Shown here: positions 24,491 to 32,303 of the stretch, in pieces | Layout of the letters: every line of letters starts with the position of its first letter | Numbering within the stretch: position 1 is the first letter of the stretch | Assembly: GCA_038244815.1 (NCBI GenBank) | Contig: JBBRTB010000005.1 | Span: 1 to 64,000, forward strand | DNA length: 64,000 bases | Reading direction: 5' to 3' | Origin: DASVHS01 sp038244815 | Lineage (GTDB): Bacteria > Acidobacteriota > Thermoanaerobaculia > Gp7-AA8 | Position numbers and translations under genes: made by a program | Notes under the pieces: model-generated | The model's input: only the letters and a program-made list of their open reading frames with translations | Told to the model about the DNA's origin: nothing | The model's database searches: none

Positions 24491-25345
24491 GTGCACAGAC
24501 TTCTTGCTCTCCTGCTCCTGGTGGCGGCGGTCCAGCCGCTCGATCGCGCCGCGTTCGAGCGGGATGAAAGCGAGTGGCGCCAGCGGCGCTCGGCAGGCCT
24601 GCGGGCCGAGGATAGCTGGCTGACCCTGGTCGGACTGGACTGGCTGAACGAAGGCCCCAACGAGTTGAAGATTCCCGGCGGGCCTGCGGGCACGGTCGTG
24701 CTGCGTCATGGCAGCACCGTTCTCGAGCCCGTGACGGGCTCGCGGCTGACGATCGCTGGGAAGGATGTGACCGGCCCGGTCGAATTGCAGAACGACGCCG
24801 CGGCGGACGGCCCGACGATCGTGAAGCGCGCCGGCGTGCAGTTCCAGATCATCCGGCGCAATGAGCGCTACGCCGTCCGCGTGAAAGATGCGCAGAGCGA
24901 TGCCCGCGTACACTTCAAGGGTCTCGACTACTTTCCGCCCGACCCGAAATGGCGCCTGGTCGCGAAATACGAGCCGTACAACCCGCCGAAGAAAATCCCC
25001 ATCACGAACGTCCTGGGAATGACCAGCAACGAGATCTCGCCGGGCGCGCTACGGTTCCAGGTGGGCGGCAGGGAGTACCGCATCGATCCGATTCTCGAGC
25101 AGGGCGAGAAGGATCTCTTCCTCATCATCAAGGATAAGACCAGCCGCGACTCCACCTACCCGGCGGCGCGATATCTCTACGCGAAGGTCCCCGGCCCCGA
25201 CGGAACCACCGTCGTCGACTTCAATAAGGCTTACAACCCGCCGTGCGCGTTCACCCCGTTCGCGACCTGCCCGCTACCACCGCGCCAGAACGTCCTTCCG
25301 TTCCGGATCGAAGCGGGGGAGAAGCGGTACGCGGGGCATCATTAG
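24491..25345 (+). CDS. DUF1684 family secreted protein
   Basis: 284 residues from GTG 24491, chosen because it opens with a signal peptide (HRLLALLLLVAAVQP). The conserved DUF1684 pattern is clear: ESEWRQRR...LRAEDSWLTLVGLDWL, then FPPDPKWRLVAKYEP, a LRFQVGGREYRIDPILEQGEKDLFLIIKDKTSRDSTYPAARYLYA block, and VVDFNKAYNPPCAFTPFATCPLPPRQN. The Cys pair in the last motif is family-typical. The biochemical function of the family is unknown to me. It is divergent from the sigma/anti-sigma pair across the family-B island. Confidence 0.82.
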   Translation: MHRLLALLLLVAAVQPLDRAAFERDESEWRQRRSAGLRAEDSWLTLVGLDWLNEGPNELKIPGGPAGTVVLRHGSTVLEPVTGSRLTIAGKDVTGPVELQNDAAADGPTIVKRAGVQFQIIRRNERYAVRVKDAQSDARVHFKGLDYFPPDPKWRLVAKYEPYNPPKKIPITNVLGMTSNEISPGALRFQVGGREYRIDPILEQGEKDLFLIIKDKTSRDSTYPAARYLYAKVPGPDGTTVVDFNKAYNPPCAFTPFATCPLPPRQNVLPFRIEAGEKRYAGHH

Positions 25346-25400
25346 GGTCGTGGGTCGTCGGTCGTGGGTCGTGTGGGCGTCAGCGCTTCGAGGCCCATAG
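25346..25400. repeat. Heptad inverted-repeat element, family A copy 3 (left half)
   Basis: GGTCGTG/GGTCGTC units (25346-25371) and a centre GTGGGCGT...AGGCCCAT (25371-25398) match the copy at 3965-4046, but the right arm is missing. It is replaced by the operator/promoter of the XRE gene, suggesting a recombination or insertion boundary. Confidence 0.65.
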
Positions 25401-25408
25401 GTAGACCA

Positions 25409-25454
25409 TGTCAAGTACGCTTGACATCTCGAATGGTGTCAAGTACGCTTTACG
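25409..25454 (+). promoter_or_regulatory. XRE promoter with two operators
   Basis: A palindrome TGTCAAGTACGCTTGACA (25409-25426) has a second, slightly decayed copy at 25437-25454, 28 bases centre to centre. A promoter is embedded: TTGACA (25421-25426), a 17-base spacer and TACGCT (25444-25449). The expected transcript start is within a few bases of the TTG start codon at 25458, so the mRNA is probably leaderless and autoregulated by the XRE protein. Confidence 0.7.
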
Positions 25455-25457
25455 TGC

Positions 25458-25664
25458 TTGAGTATCCGAAACCACATCAAGGAGCTCCGGACCGAACGAA
25501 ACTGGACTCAGCAGCAACTCGCTGAGGCGGTTGGGGTTTCGCGTCAGAGCATCAACTCGATCGAGCGCGATCGCTATATCCCGAGCCTTCCGCTGGCGCT
25601 TGCGTTTGCGCGTGTGTTCGGATGTTCGACCGACGACATCTTTGTCCTGGAGAGCGAGAAATGA
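25458..25664 (+). CDS. XRE-family HTH repressor, small
   Basis: 68 residues from TTG 25458. Almost the whole protein is one HTH_3 domain: IKELRTERNWTQQQLAEAVGVSRQSINSIERDRYIPSLPLALAFARVFG, then STDDIFVLE. It resembles the YgzD/YozG-type short XRE regulators that sit upstream of small membrane proteins. The paired palindromes over its own promoter suggest autorepression. It overlaps the next gene by 4 bases (ATGA). Confidence 0.88.
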   Translation: MSIRNHIKELRTERNWTQQQLAEAVGVSRQSINSIERDRYIPSLPLALAFARVFGCSTDDIFVLESEK

Positions 25665-25882
25665 TGATCCAGTTCCTGAGCCGCGCCATCGATGAACGGT
25701 TCCTCACGCACAGGCGGCGTTCGACGAGTACGGCCGGCATTGCCTCGGCCCTGTTGTCCGTTGTGCTCTTCGAATATCGATTGCTTGTCAACCATGTGTG
25801 GCGCTGGGATCTGCTGGCCGTAGGGCTCACGTTCGTCGTGATCAAGCTCGGGCTGATGACCTGGTTCTATCTGACTGATTGA
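25661..25882 (+). CDS. Small two-helix membrane protein
   Basis: 73 residues from ATG 25661 (ATG 25664 also possible). It has a basic N-terminal helix (FLSRAIDERFLTHRRRS) and two hydrophobic segments (about 24-41 and 50-69, ending MTWFYLTD). No family recognised with certainty; it resembles small DUF-type membrane partners of short XRE regulators. It is co-translated with the XRE gene. Confidence 0.6.
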   Translation: MMIQFLSRAIDERFLTHRRRSTSTAGIASALLSVVLFEYRLLVNHVWRWDLLAVGLTFVVIKLGLMTWFYLTD

Positions 25883-25898
25883 TTCACGGAGAAAACCT

Positions 25899-26105
25899 AT
25901 GAACTTCAAGAATCAGACGTTGTTTCGCATCGGCATGCTCTTGTTGCTCGTCTCTGTCCTTTCGCTGCGCTTCGTACATGCCGGCTACGGTGTCAGCGAA
26001 GACGTCGCCGACCTCGTGCGCGGACTGCTGTTCGGGATTTCGATCGCATTCAATCTCTGGGTGGTCGTCCGCAGGAGCTGCGAGCGGAAAGCGTGCAAAG
26101 GGTGA
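25899..26105 (+). CDS. Small membrane protein, third gene of the XRE operon
   Basis: 68 residues with a GGAG site upstream (around 25888). Two hydrophobic segments (LFRIGMLLLLVSVLSLRF and ADLVRGLLFGISIAFNLWVVV) are followed by a basic Cys-containing tail (RRSCERKACKG). It probably lies in the membrane with both ends on the same side. Function unknown. The 17-base gap to the previous gene supports one operon of regulator plus two small membrane proteins. Confidence 0.6.
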   Translation: MNFKNQTLFRIGMLLLLVSVLSLRFVHAGYGVSEDVADLVRGLLFGISIAFNLWVVVRRSCERKACKG

Positions 26106-26165
26106 TGTGGCGTGTCGGGGACCACGGCACATCGCTGTCCTCGCGAGGAGCGGCGAGCTTCATTG

Positions 26166-27572
26166 CTAGGATCGACGTTCGTCGATCAACACCTGCGCCA
26201 CACACCCGGTGAGTCTCTTGGCGAACTCGATGTCGAGAAACTCGTTCGGTCCATGCGCATTGCTGCGAGGTCCGAGGACTCCGGTGATGAGGAACTGGGC
26301 CTCGGGGAAGAGCTCGCCGAGCATGCCCATGAAAGGGATCGATCCCCCTTCGCCGAACGTGGCCACGCCTTTTCCGTAGAACTCCTTTGAGGCACGATCG
26401 ATCGACTGCTCCAGCCATGGAGCGAGCTTCGGGGATTCCCATCCGTCGCCGCCCTTTTCCGGTTCGAACGTGACCGTGGCGTTGTAGGGCGTGTCTTTCT
26501 CGAAGAGTGATTTCAGCTTCGCGCTCGCTTCCCTGAGCTTGAGCGTGGGCGGCGTGCGCAGCGAAATCTTGACGGCGGTTTTCGGACGGAGCACGTTGCC
26601 GGCCTGGACCAGGTCGGGCATGCCTTCCTGGCCGGTGATGGCGAGCGCGGGCCGCCAGGTGCGATTGAGCAGCAGCTCCACCGGATCTTTCGTGACCGGC
26701 TGCATGCTGCCGATCCAAGGAAACGTATTCCAGATCTCGTCGCCCAGGATCCTGGCCGTTTCCGCGGCCTCATCGACGCGGTGCGGCGGGATGTCGACCC
26801 ACAGCCACTCCGGCTTGATGTGGCCGCTGCCGGCGTCCTCGAGTTTCTCGAGCAGCGCGCGCAGGACGCGGAAGCTCGATGGCACGATGCCGCTGGCTTC
26901 GCCCGAATGCACGCCTTCGGTGAGGACCTCGACGGTGAGGTTGCCGACGATCGAGCCGCGCAGCGATGTCGTCAGCCAGAGCTGCTCGTAGTTGCCGCAG
27001 CCGCTGTCGAGACAGATGATGAGCCGGGGCGTGCCGATGCGTCCGGCCAGCTTCTCGATGTAGTAGGGGAGATCGTTCGATCCGCTCTCTTCGCAGCACT
27101 CGATGATGACGACGATGCGGGCGTGCTTCTCTTTCTGTTGCTGGACCGCCCGAACCGCGGCGATGGAGGCGAAGATCGCGTAGCCGTCGTCGGCGCTGCC
27201 GCGTCCGTAGAGCTTCCCGTCGCGGAGGACCGGGGTCCAGGCTCCCAGCCCCTTCTCCCACCCCACCATGGCCGGCTGCTTGTCGAGGTGGCCGTACATC
27301 ATGACCGTGGAGGAGGCGTCGCCGTCGATCTCAATATAGATGAGGGGAGTACGCCCGTCGCTCTCGAGGATTTCCATTTTCATGCCCTTGACCTGCTGCT
27401 GCTCGGTCCAGTGCCGGGCCAGGTCGACGGCCTTGTTCATGTACCCGTTCTTCTTCCACTGGGGGTCGTAGAGAGGCGACTGGTTGGGGATGCGGATGTA
27501 TTCCTGGAGCGCCGGGACGATGGAGGTGTCCCAACGGTGCTCCACGTCACGTCGGATTTCTGCAGTGCTCAT
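26166..27572 (-). CDS. M20 family dipeptidase (CNDP-like)
   Basis: 468 residues, cytosolic. Zinc-site motifs are MMYGHLDKQP (His and Asp ligands), GRGSADDGYAIFASI (bridging Asp), IIECCEESGSNDLP (catalytic and ligand Glu), LDSGCGNYEQLW and a late GGSIPFMG. This order and spacing match the M20C/CNDP dipeptidase subgroup, which cleaves carnosine-like and other dipeptides. No signal peptide. Length is typical. It is divergent from the ECF sigma gene at 27797 across a repeat island. Confidence 0.9.
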   Translation of the reverse strand: MSTAEIRRDVEHRWDTSIVPALQEYIRIPNQSPLYDPQWKKNGYMNKAVDLARHWTEQQQVKGMKMEILESDGRTPLIYIEIDGDASSTVMMYGHLDKQPAMVGWEKGLGAWTPVLRDGKLYGRGSADDGYAIFASIAAVRAVQQQKEKHARIVVIIECCEESGSNDLPYYIEKLAGRIGTPRLIICLDSGCGNYEQLWLTTSLRGSIVGNLTVEVLTEGVHSGEASGIVPSSFRVLRALLEKLEDAGSGHIKPEWLWVDIPPHRVDEAAETARILGDEIWNTFPWIGSMQPVTKDPVELLLNRTWRPALAITGQEGMPDLVQAGNVLRPKTAVKISLRTPPTLKLREASAKLKSLFEKDTPYNATVTFEPEKGGDGWESPKLAPWLEQSIDRASKEFYGKGVATFGEGGSIPFMGMLGELFPEAQFLITGVLGPRSNAHGPNEFLDIEFAKRLTGCVAQVLIDERRS

Positions 27573-27589
27573 AGAATCGGGGAGGATAG

Positions 27590-27712
27590 CACTGGGGGCC
27601 CCGGGCCTGGGTGCTGGGGGCTGGGGGCTTGGTCCTCGGGCCTCGGTTTACTCTCTCTCGGGGATCCGAGCACCGAGCACCGAGGCCCCAAGGTCTTGGC
27701 CGAGGACACTAC
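27590..27712. repeat. Degenerate G-rich/C-rich inverted-repeat island (family B-like)
   Basis: A G-rich left arm with GGGTGCTGGGGGCTGGGGGCTT and CCTCGG units is followed, after a T/C-rich loop, by CCGAGCACCGAGCACCGAGG and GGCCGAGGAC units. It is a less regular relative of the island at 24332-24430 and fills most of the gap between the divergent dipeptidase and ECF sigma genes. Confidence 0.65.
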
Positions 27713-27751
27713 TTGTGGTACGTTGTTCTACGTCTAAGCACATATTTATAT

Positions 27752-27767
27752 GCGGAAGTGCTTCCGC
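27752..27767 (+). promoter_or_regulatory. Hairpin in the ECF sigma leader
   Basis: GCGGAAG-TG-CTTCCGC is a perfect 7-base inverted repeat 29 bases before the TTG start. It follows an AT-rich stretch (CATATTTATATG) that may hold the -10 box. It could be an operator or an mRNA hairpin. Confidence 0.4.
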
Positions 27768-27796
27768 CAGTTTGGGCGTGAAGCGAAAGGCAATCG

Positions 27797-28393
27797 TTGC
27801 TCGACCAGAACGTACTGCATGACGCCGTGACGTCCACTGAGGACGCCTCCGGGATCGGTGCGATCATCGAGCAGACGGTGGCCGAGGCGCGGTCGAGCCG
27901 CGCGGATGAGGTGGAGGTGCTGTACACGCAGTACCGCACGCTGCTGCTCTCCGTGGCCTGCCGCAAGTTCCGCGTTCCCGACGGCGACGCCGAGGGTTTG
28001 CTGCAGGAAGTGTTCGTGTCGTTCCTGCAGACCGGAGCGAAGATCGAGAATGTGCGGGCCTGGCTCGTGGCGGCGATCTGCAATGCCAGCCGTCACTACT
28101 GGCGCACGCAGGGACGCGCGGAGCAGTTACCCGCGGATTTCCCCGAGCAGTCGGATCCGGGTTCGCATGCGCTCCCGGAGCGTTTCGCGCTGGAGATGAC
28201 GATGCGCCAGGCGTTGCAGTATCTGCAGCCGCGCTGCAGGGAGACGCTTTGGCTGCACTATTTCGAGGGACGTTCGGCCGCGGATGTGGCGAACGAGCTC
28301 GAGACCACGACGCGCTACGCGGAGAAGCTCATTCACAACTGTCTCAAACGTGTGCGCGAGATCTACATGAACATTACGGCGGTGCAGCGATGA
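27797..28393 (+). CDS. ECF-type sigma factor, module 1
   Basis: 198 residues from TTG 27797, with AAAGG upstream. Region 2 (about 38-110): EVLYTQYRTLLLSVACRKFRVPDGDAEGLLQEVFVSFLQTGAKIENVRAWLVAAICNASRHYWR. Region 4 (about 140-190): MRQALQYLQPRCRETLWLHYFEGRSAADVANELETTTRYAEKLIHNCLKRVREI. It directs a small regulon, possibly including the downstream peptide and ABC genes. The stop overlaps the start of the zinc-finger/TPR gene (ATGA), so the two are an apparent sigma/anti-sigma pair. Confidence 0.87.
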   Translation: MLDQNVLHDAVTSTEDASGIGAIIEQTVAEARSSRADEVEVLYTQYRTLLLSVACRKFRVPDGDAEGLLQEVFVSFLQTGAKIENVRAWLVAAICNASRHYWRTQGRAEQLPADFPEQSDPGSHALPERFALEMTMRQALQYLQPRCRETLWLHYFEGRSAADVANELETTTRYAEKLIHNCLKRVREIYMNITAVQR

Positions 28394-29730
28394 TGCTGGA
28401 ACGGCACTACGACGAGGAGTCGCTAATCGAGCTTCTTCACTCCGGTGAGGGCTTTGCCGGGAGCGATCCGCATCTGTCGTCCTGCCCTTCATGCACCGTT
28501 CTTCTCGAGTCCTACCGCGTCATCACCGAAGCCCTCGGAGACGGCGAGGTGTGGGCGCCTTCGGAAATCGCGGATGCGCAGGCCGCTGCCCGTGGCGCGA
28601 CATCGCTGCGCGCGTTCGCCAGTGCCATGGAGACCGAAGACGATCGCGCCGTGGCCCTGGTCGACGAGCTGCTCCTGCTGCCTCGGCAGTGGTGGGTGGC
28701 CACGGTGGAGCGCGACCAGCGCTACCACAACGCCGGCGTGGTGCGGCGCCTGATCGAGGTGTCGGAAGCGAAGATCGACACGATGCCCTCGGAGGCTGTG
28801 ACCGCGGCCGCGGCCGCGATCGCCGTCGGGGACGACATCGGCGATGGCGACGCTCAGATCCATGGAACCGCCTATCGGCAACACGCATTCGCGCTGTTCT
28901 ACACGGGCGACTTCCCAGGGGCTCTCACATCCATCGAGCGAGCGCAGCAGATCTTCGAGCGCACCTCTGTGTCTGAGTACGCGATCGCGCGTCTCAACAT
29001 CGTGAGGGCTCTCGTTTACCGCGCACAGGATCGTTTCACGGAAGCCCTTGCTCTGGCCCGGAGTAGCGCGCAGGTGTTCCGTTCATTCGGCGACTCACAG
29101 CGTCTTGCCTCCGCGATCATGACCGAGGCCGCTCTTCTCATGCATCAGCACAGGTATCGGGATGCGTTGCCTCTGCTGCAGGAGGTCGAGCGAAAGTATG
29201 CTGCTGATCTCGACACTCGTGCCCGAGCGATTCACAACATCGCCATCTGTCAGAAGTTACTCGGGCACATCGCCGAGGCGCTGACTTCGTATCAGGCTGC
29301 CGCGGCCGTCTTCGATGAGCTCGGCTCGGTCACCGATGCTGCTCTGGTTCGCTACAACGTTGCTCTCCTTCTGGTTGGCGAGGGGAAACGTGAAGAGGGC
29401 CGGAAGCGCATGCGGGCCGCTCGCTCAGAGCTTCAGCATCTCGGCATGGTTCACACCGCGGTTGTGGCGAGTCTCGACCTCGCCGAGCTGGCCGTCCTGG
29501 ACAGGAACTTCCCGGAAGTGGAACAACTTTGTCGTGTCGCGATGACGCCGTTCGAGACAGCGGGTATCGCTCATTCCAGCGAGGCGCTGACCGCTCTGAC
29601 ATTCCTACGCGAAGCTGCCGAACAGCGGCGCGCCACGCAGGAGACCGTCTGGCATGTGAGGACCTACCTCAAACGCCTGCCCCACGAGCCTGCGCTTCTG
29701 TTCGCCCCGGCTCCGCTCCCGCCCGCCTGA
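28390..29730 (+). CDS. Anti-sigma zinc-finger protein fused to TPR sensor
   Basis: 446 residues from ATG 28390. The N-terminus has H28-x3-C32-x2-C35, the zinc anti-sigma (ZAS/zf-HC2) motif, in DPHLSSCPSC. No membrane helix follows, unlike most ECF anti-sigma factors. From about residue 90 a helical array of TPR-like pairs runs to the end (for example DFPGALTSIERAQQIF, RFTEALALARSSAQVF, HIAEALTSYQAAAAVFDELG). Residues 92-122 align without gaps to residues 102-132 of the XRE-TPR regulator at 32304. Inference: a soluble anti-sigma factor whose TPR domain senses a ligand, possibly a peptide. Confidence 0.8.
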   Translation: MMLERHYDEESLIELLHSGEGFAGSDPHLSSCPSCTVLLESYRVITEALGDGEVWAPSEIADAQAAARGATSLRAFASAMETEDDRAVALVDELLLLPRQWWVATVERDQRYHNAGVVRRLIEVSEAKIDTMPSEAVTAAAAAIAVGDDIGDGDAQIHGTAYRQHAFALFYTGDFPGALTSIERAQQIFERTSVSEYAIARLNIVRALVYRAQDRFTEALALARSSAQVFRSFGDSQRLASAIMTEAALLMHQHRYRDALPLLQEVERKYAADLDTRARAIHNIAICQKLLGHIAEALTSYQAAAAVFDELGSVTDAALVRYNVALLLVGEGKREEGRKRMRAARSELQHLGMVHTAVVASLDLAELAVLDRNFPEVEQLCRVAMTPFETAGIAHSSEALTALTFLREAAEQRRATQETVWHVRTYLKRLPHEPALLFAPAPLPPA

Positions 29731-29773
29731 ATTTTTTTTCGCTGGCGGGGTAGGGATTTGGTGACCCCGGTCA

Positions 29774-29830
29774 CTCCTAGCGATGAGGGCGCCCTCCGAA
29801 TCGAAAGTTGAACACCGTACCGCTAGGAGG
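29774..29830 (+). promoter_or_regulatory. 5' leader hairpin that can sequester the peptide-gene ribosome site
   Basis: CTCCTAGCG (29774-29782) is the exact complement of CGCTAGGAG (29821-29829), whose last bases are the Shine-Dalgarno sequence TAGGAGG of the gene at 29836. The 38-base loop contains another palindrome, GAGGGC-GCCCTC (29785-29796). A GTGACC-CC-GGTCAC inverted repeat lies just upstream (29761-29774). This may be an RNA switch or an operator. Confidence 0.5.
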
Positions 29831-29835
29831 GTGCA

Positions 29836-30036
29836 ATGAGCCGTCGTGTCTCCAAATCTCTGGTAGCGCTTGCCTTTACGTTTGTCCTCTGCCTTTCCAC
29901 GCCATCCACGTTCGCAGCTACCCGAGATGGTGGGTTTGATCCCAGCTTCGGCACGCGCATCGTGCGCATCGTGAAGGGATTCTTCAAGCATCTCGCCCCT
30001 GGAATCACGGAGCTGATCTCGATCCCGAAACCGTAA
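29836..30036 (+). CDS. Small secreted peptide precursor, amphipathic
   Basis: 66 residues with a strong AGGAGG site. A signal peptide (about 1-28: basic RR, hydrophobic VALAFTFVLCLS, then STFA-A) precedes a mature part of about 38 residues. Its middle, GTRIVRIVKGFFKHL, alternates hydrophobic and Arg/Lys residues and would form a cationic amphipathic helix. No cysteines in the mature part. It resembles no family I recognise; antimicrobial, signalling or membrane-active roles are all possible. It lies between the TPR anti-sigma gene and the NatAB-type transporter. Confidence 0.6.
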   Translation: MSRRVSKSLVALAFTFVLCLSTPSTFAATRDGGFDPSFGTRIVRIVKGFFKHLAPGITELISIPKP

Positions 30037-30090
30037 GCCCACAGGCACGTACAATGGCCCGGCAATTCCACGAAGGAGCTGACCGGGTCC

Positions 30091-31011
30091 ATGTCCGAAA
30101 TCCTGGCTGTACGTGACGTCGTCAAGACGTTTGGCGACGTTCACGCCGTTGACGGTGTATCGTTCTCCATCCGCCGCGGTACCATCACCGGTCTTCTCGG
30201 GCGTAACGGCGCGGGCAAGACCACGATCCTCCGGATGATCACCGGCATCTTCATGCCGGACTCCGGATCGATCGAATGGCGCGGCGAGGGGAGCGGTACG
30301 CCGTTTCGCGACCGCATCGGCTATCTGCCGGAAGAGCGCGGGCTCTACAAGCAGATGAAGATCGTGGAGATGCTGCTTTTCCTGGCCGAGATCAAGGGAA
30401 AGCGGCCTGCGGCCATCCGCCCGGCCATCGACCGCTGGCTGGAGCGCTTCGAGCTCACCGACAAACGCGACGCCAAGGTCGAGGAGTTGTCGAAAGGCAA
30501 CCAGCAGAAGATCCAGCTCATCGGCACGCTGCTCCACGATCCCGATCTCATCATCCTCGACGAGCCGCAGTCGGGCCTCGATCCCGTCAACATGGTCCTG
30601 GTCCGCAACCTGTTGCGCGACCTTCGCGACGAGGGACGGACCATCCTTCTCTCCACGCACATGATGGGCGAAGCCGAGAAGATGGCCGACGACATCATCC
30701 TCATCCACCGCGGCCGCGTCGTCCTCGACGGCGACATCGGCACGGTGCGCTCGTCGTTCGGCAAGAACACGCTGCACGTCGACTTCGAAGGCGACGGCGC
30801 GTTCCTCGGCGAGCTGCCGCAGGTGCGCCGAGCCTCCATCGTCAACAACAGTGCCGAGCTGAGCCTGGAAGAGGGGAGCGATCCGCAGAAGATTCTCGAG
30901 GCGACCATGGGCCGGCTGCGGATCCGGCGCTTCGAGATCGCCACGCCGTCCCTCGAGGAGATCTTCATCGACAAAGTCGGGCACGAATCGCTCGTGGAGG
31001 CCGCCCAGTGA
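30091..31011 (+). CDS. ABC transporter ATP-binding protein, NatA-like
   Basis: 306 residues. Walker A is GRNGAGKTT (37-45), the signature ELSKGNQQK, and Walker B LIILDEPQSGLDP followed by a switch His in STHMMGEAEK. After the ABC domain is a C-terminal extension of about 80 residues, as in NatA/YhaQ-type subunits (DUF4162 region). It powers the permease in the next gene, with which it overlaps by 4 bases (GTGA). NatAB-type systems export Na+ or small molecules; some homologues handle peptides. Confidence 0.92.
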   Translation: MSEILAVRDVVKTFGDVHAVDGVSFSIRRGTITGLLGRNGAGKTTILRMITGIFMPDSGSIEWRGEGSGTPFRDRIGYLPEERGLYKQMKIVEMLLFLAEIKGKRPAAIRPAIDRWLERFELTDKRDAKVEELSKGNQQKIQLIGTLLHDPDLIILDEPQSGLDPVNMVLVRNLLRDLRDEGRTILLSTHMMGEAEKMADDIILIHRGRVVLDGDIGTVRSSFGKNTLHVDFEGDGAFLGELPQVRRASIVNNSAELSLEEGSDPQKILEATMGRLRIRRFEIATPSLEEIFIDKVGHESLVEAAQ

Positions 31012-32300
31012 AGAAGCTGATCGCCGTGTTCAAGCGGGAGTACCTCTCCGCCGTCCGCAAGAAGATGTTCATCATCATGACCTTCCTGCTGCCGCTGCTG
31101 ATCGGCGGATTCATGTACGTCGTCATCGCCATCGCCGGCCGGGGGCTGGGGGTGAAGAAAATCGCCGTGCTGGACGGCACCGGGGCCCTGCGCGATACGT
31201 TCGCCAAGAGCGTGACCGCGAAGAAAGGCAGTCGCGACAGCTCGTCGCTCCTGCAGCCGCAATACGTCGACGCTCATGCCGAGCACGACCTCGACGCCGC
31301 GGCGAAGCCCTATCTGTCCAGGCTCTCGTCCGACGACAAGAGCAATCGTCTCGACGGAGTGTTCATCGTTCCGTCGAACGCGCTCCAGAATTCCGAGACT
31401 CATCTCCGGTACTACAGCCGGTCGGCCACCGACTTCGTGTCCGAGTCGCAACTGAGCTCGATGACGAACGAGTCCGTGCAGCGCAAGCGCCTGGCGGCGC
31501 GGGGGATGTCGGACGCCGACCTCGATCGCGTCATGAAGCGGATGCAGATCGACGCCGTGCAGATCTCGAAGAGCGGCGAGGAGAAGAAGGGCGGCGCCCA
31601 GAACTTCGTGGTCGGCTTCGTGCTGACGGCGCTGCTGTTCGTGCCGTCCTTCATCTACGGGCTGGAAGTGATGCGCGGGATCATCCAGGAGAAGACCGAT
31701 CGGGTCGTGGAAGTGCTCGTCTCCTCGATGTCGCCGACGCAGCTCCTGGTGGGTAAGATTCTCGGCGTCGCGGCGGTGGGTCTCACGCAGATCAGCGTCT
31801 GGTTCGTGATGGCGGCGCTGGCTGGAACGGCGGGCGCGGCCACGGCCGCGCTGGCCGGCGAGAACATCATGCAGCTCCTGCGGCCCTCGACATTCGTCTA
31901 CTTCGCCATCTTCTTTCTCCTGGCCTATCTGACATATGTCTGCATCTACGCGATCGGCGGCGCGATCTGCAATTCGGAGAAGGAGGCGCAGCAGCTCATC
32001 GCCCCGATCACCATGACCATGATGCTGCCGTGGTTCCTGCTGAGCATCATCATCACCAACCCCGACTCGAATCTGGCCATCGGGTTCTCGCTGGCTCCCG
32101 TGTTCGGCCCGCTGACGATGTACGTGCGCACGCTCGTGGCCGAGCCGCCCATGTGGCACATCGTGCTGTCGATCGCCGTCTCGATCCTCACGATCATGGC
32201 CTTCTTCTGGATCACCGTGAAGATCTTCCGCGTCGGCATCCTGTCGTACGGAAAACGGCCGACGATCCCGGAGCTGTGGCGGTGGCTGAAGGTGGCGTGA
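31008..32300 (+). CDS. ABC transporter permease, NatB/YhaP-like
   Basis: 430 residues from GTG 31008. An N-terminal helix (about 20-42) precedes a large extracytoplasmic domain (about 45-200), then five to six more helices. The PSFIYGLEVMRGIIQEKTDRVVEVLVSSMSPTQLLVGKILG segment is the hallmark of NatB/ABC2_membrane_3 permeases. It partners the upstream ATPase; the substrate is unresolved, and the adjacent secreted-peptide gene is a candidate by context only. It ends 3 bases before the convergent XRE-TPR gene. Confidence 0.9.
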   Translation: MKKLIAVFKREYLSAVRKKMFIIMTFLLPLLIGGFMYVVIAIAGRGLGVKKIAVLDGTGALRDTFAKSVTAKKGSRDSSSLLQPQYVDAHAEHDLDAAAKPYLSRLSSDDKSNRLDGVFIVPSNALQNSETHLRYYSRSATDFVSESQLSSMTNESVQRKRLAARGMSDADLDRVMKRMQIDAVQISKSGEEKKGGAQNFVVGFVLTALLFVPSFIYGLEVMRGIIQEKTDRVVEVLVSSMSPTQLLVGKILGVAAVGLTQISVWFVMAALAGTAGAATAALAGENIMQLLRPSTFVYFAIFFLLAYLTYVCIYAIGGAICNSEKEAQQLIAPITMTMMLPWFLLSIIITNPDSNLAIGFSLAPVFGPLTMYVRTLVAEPPMWHIVLSIAVSILTIMAFFWITVKIFRVGILSYGKRPTIPELWRWLKVA

Positions 32301-32303
32301 GCC

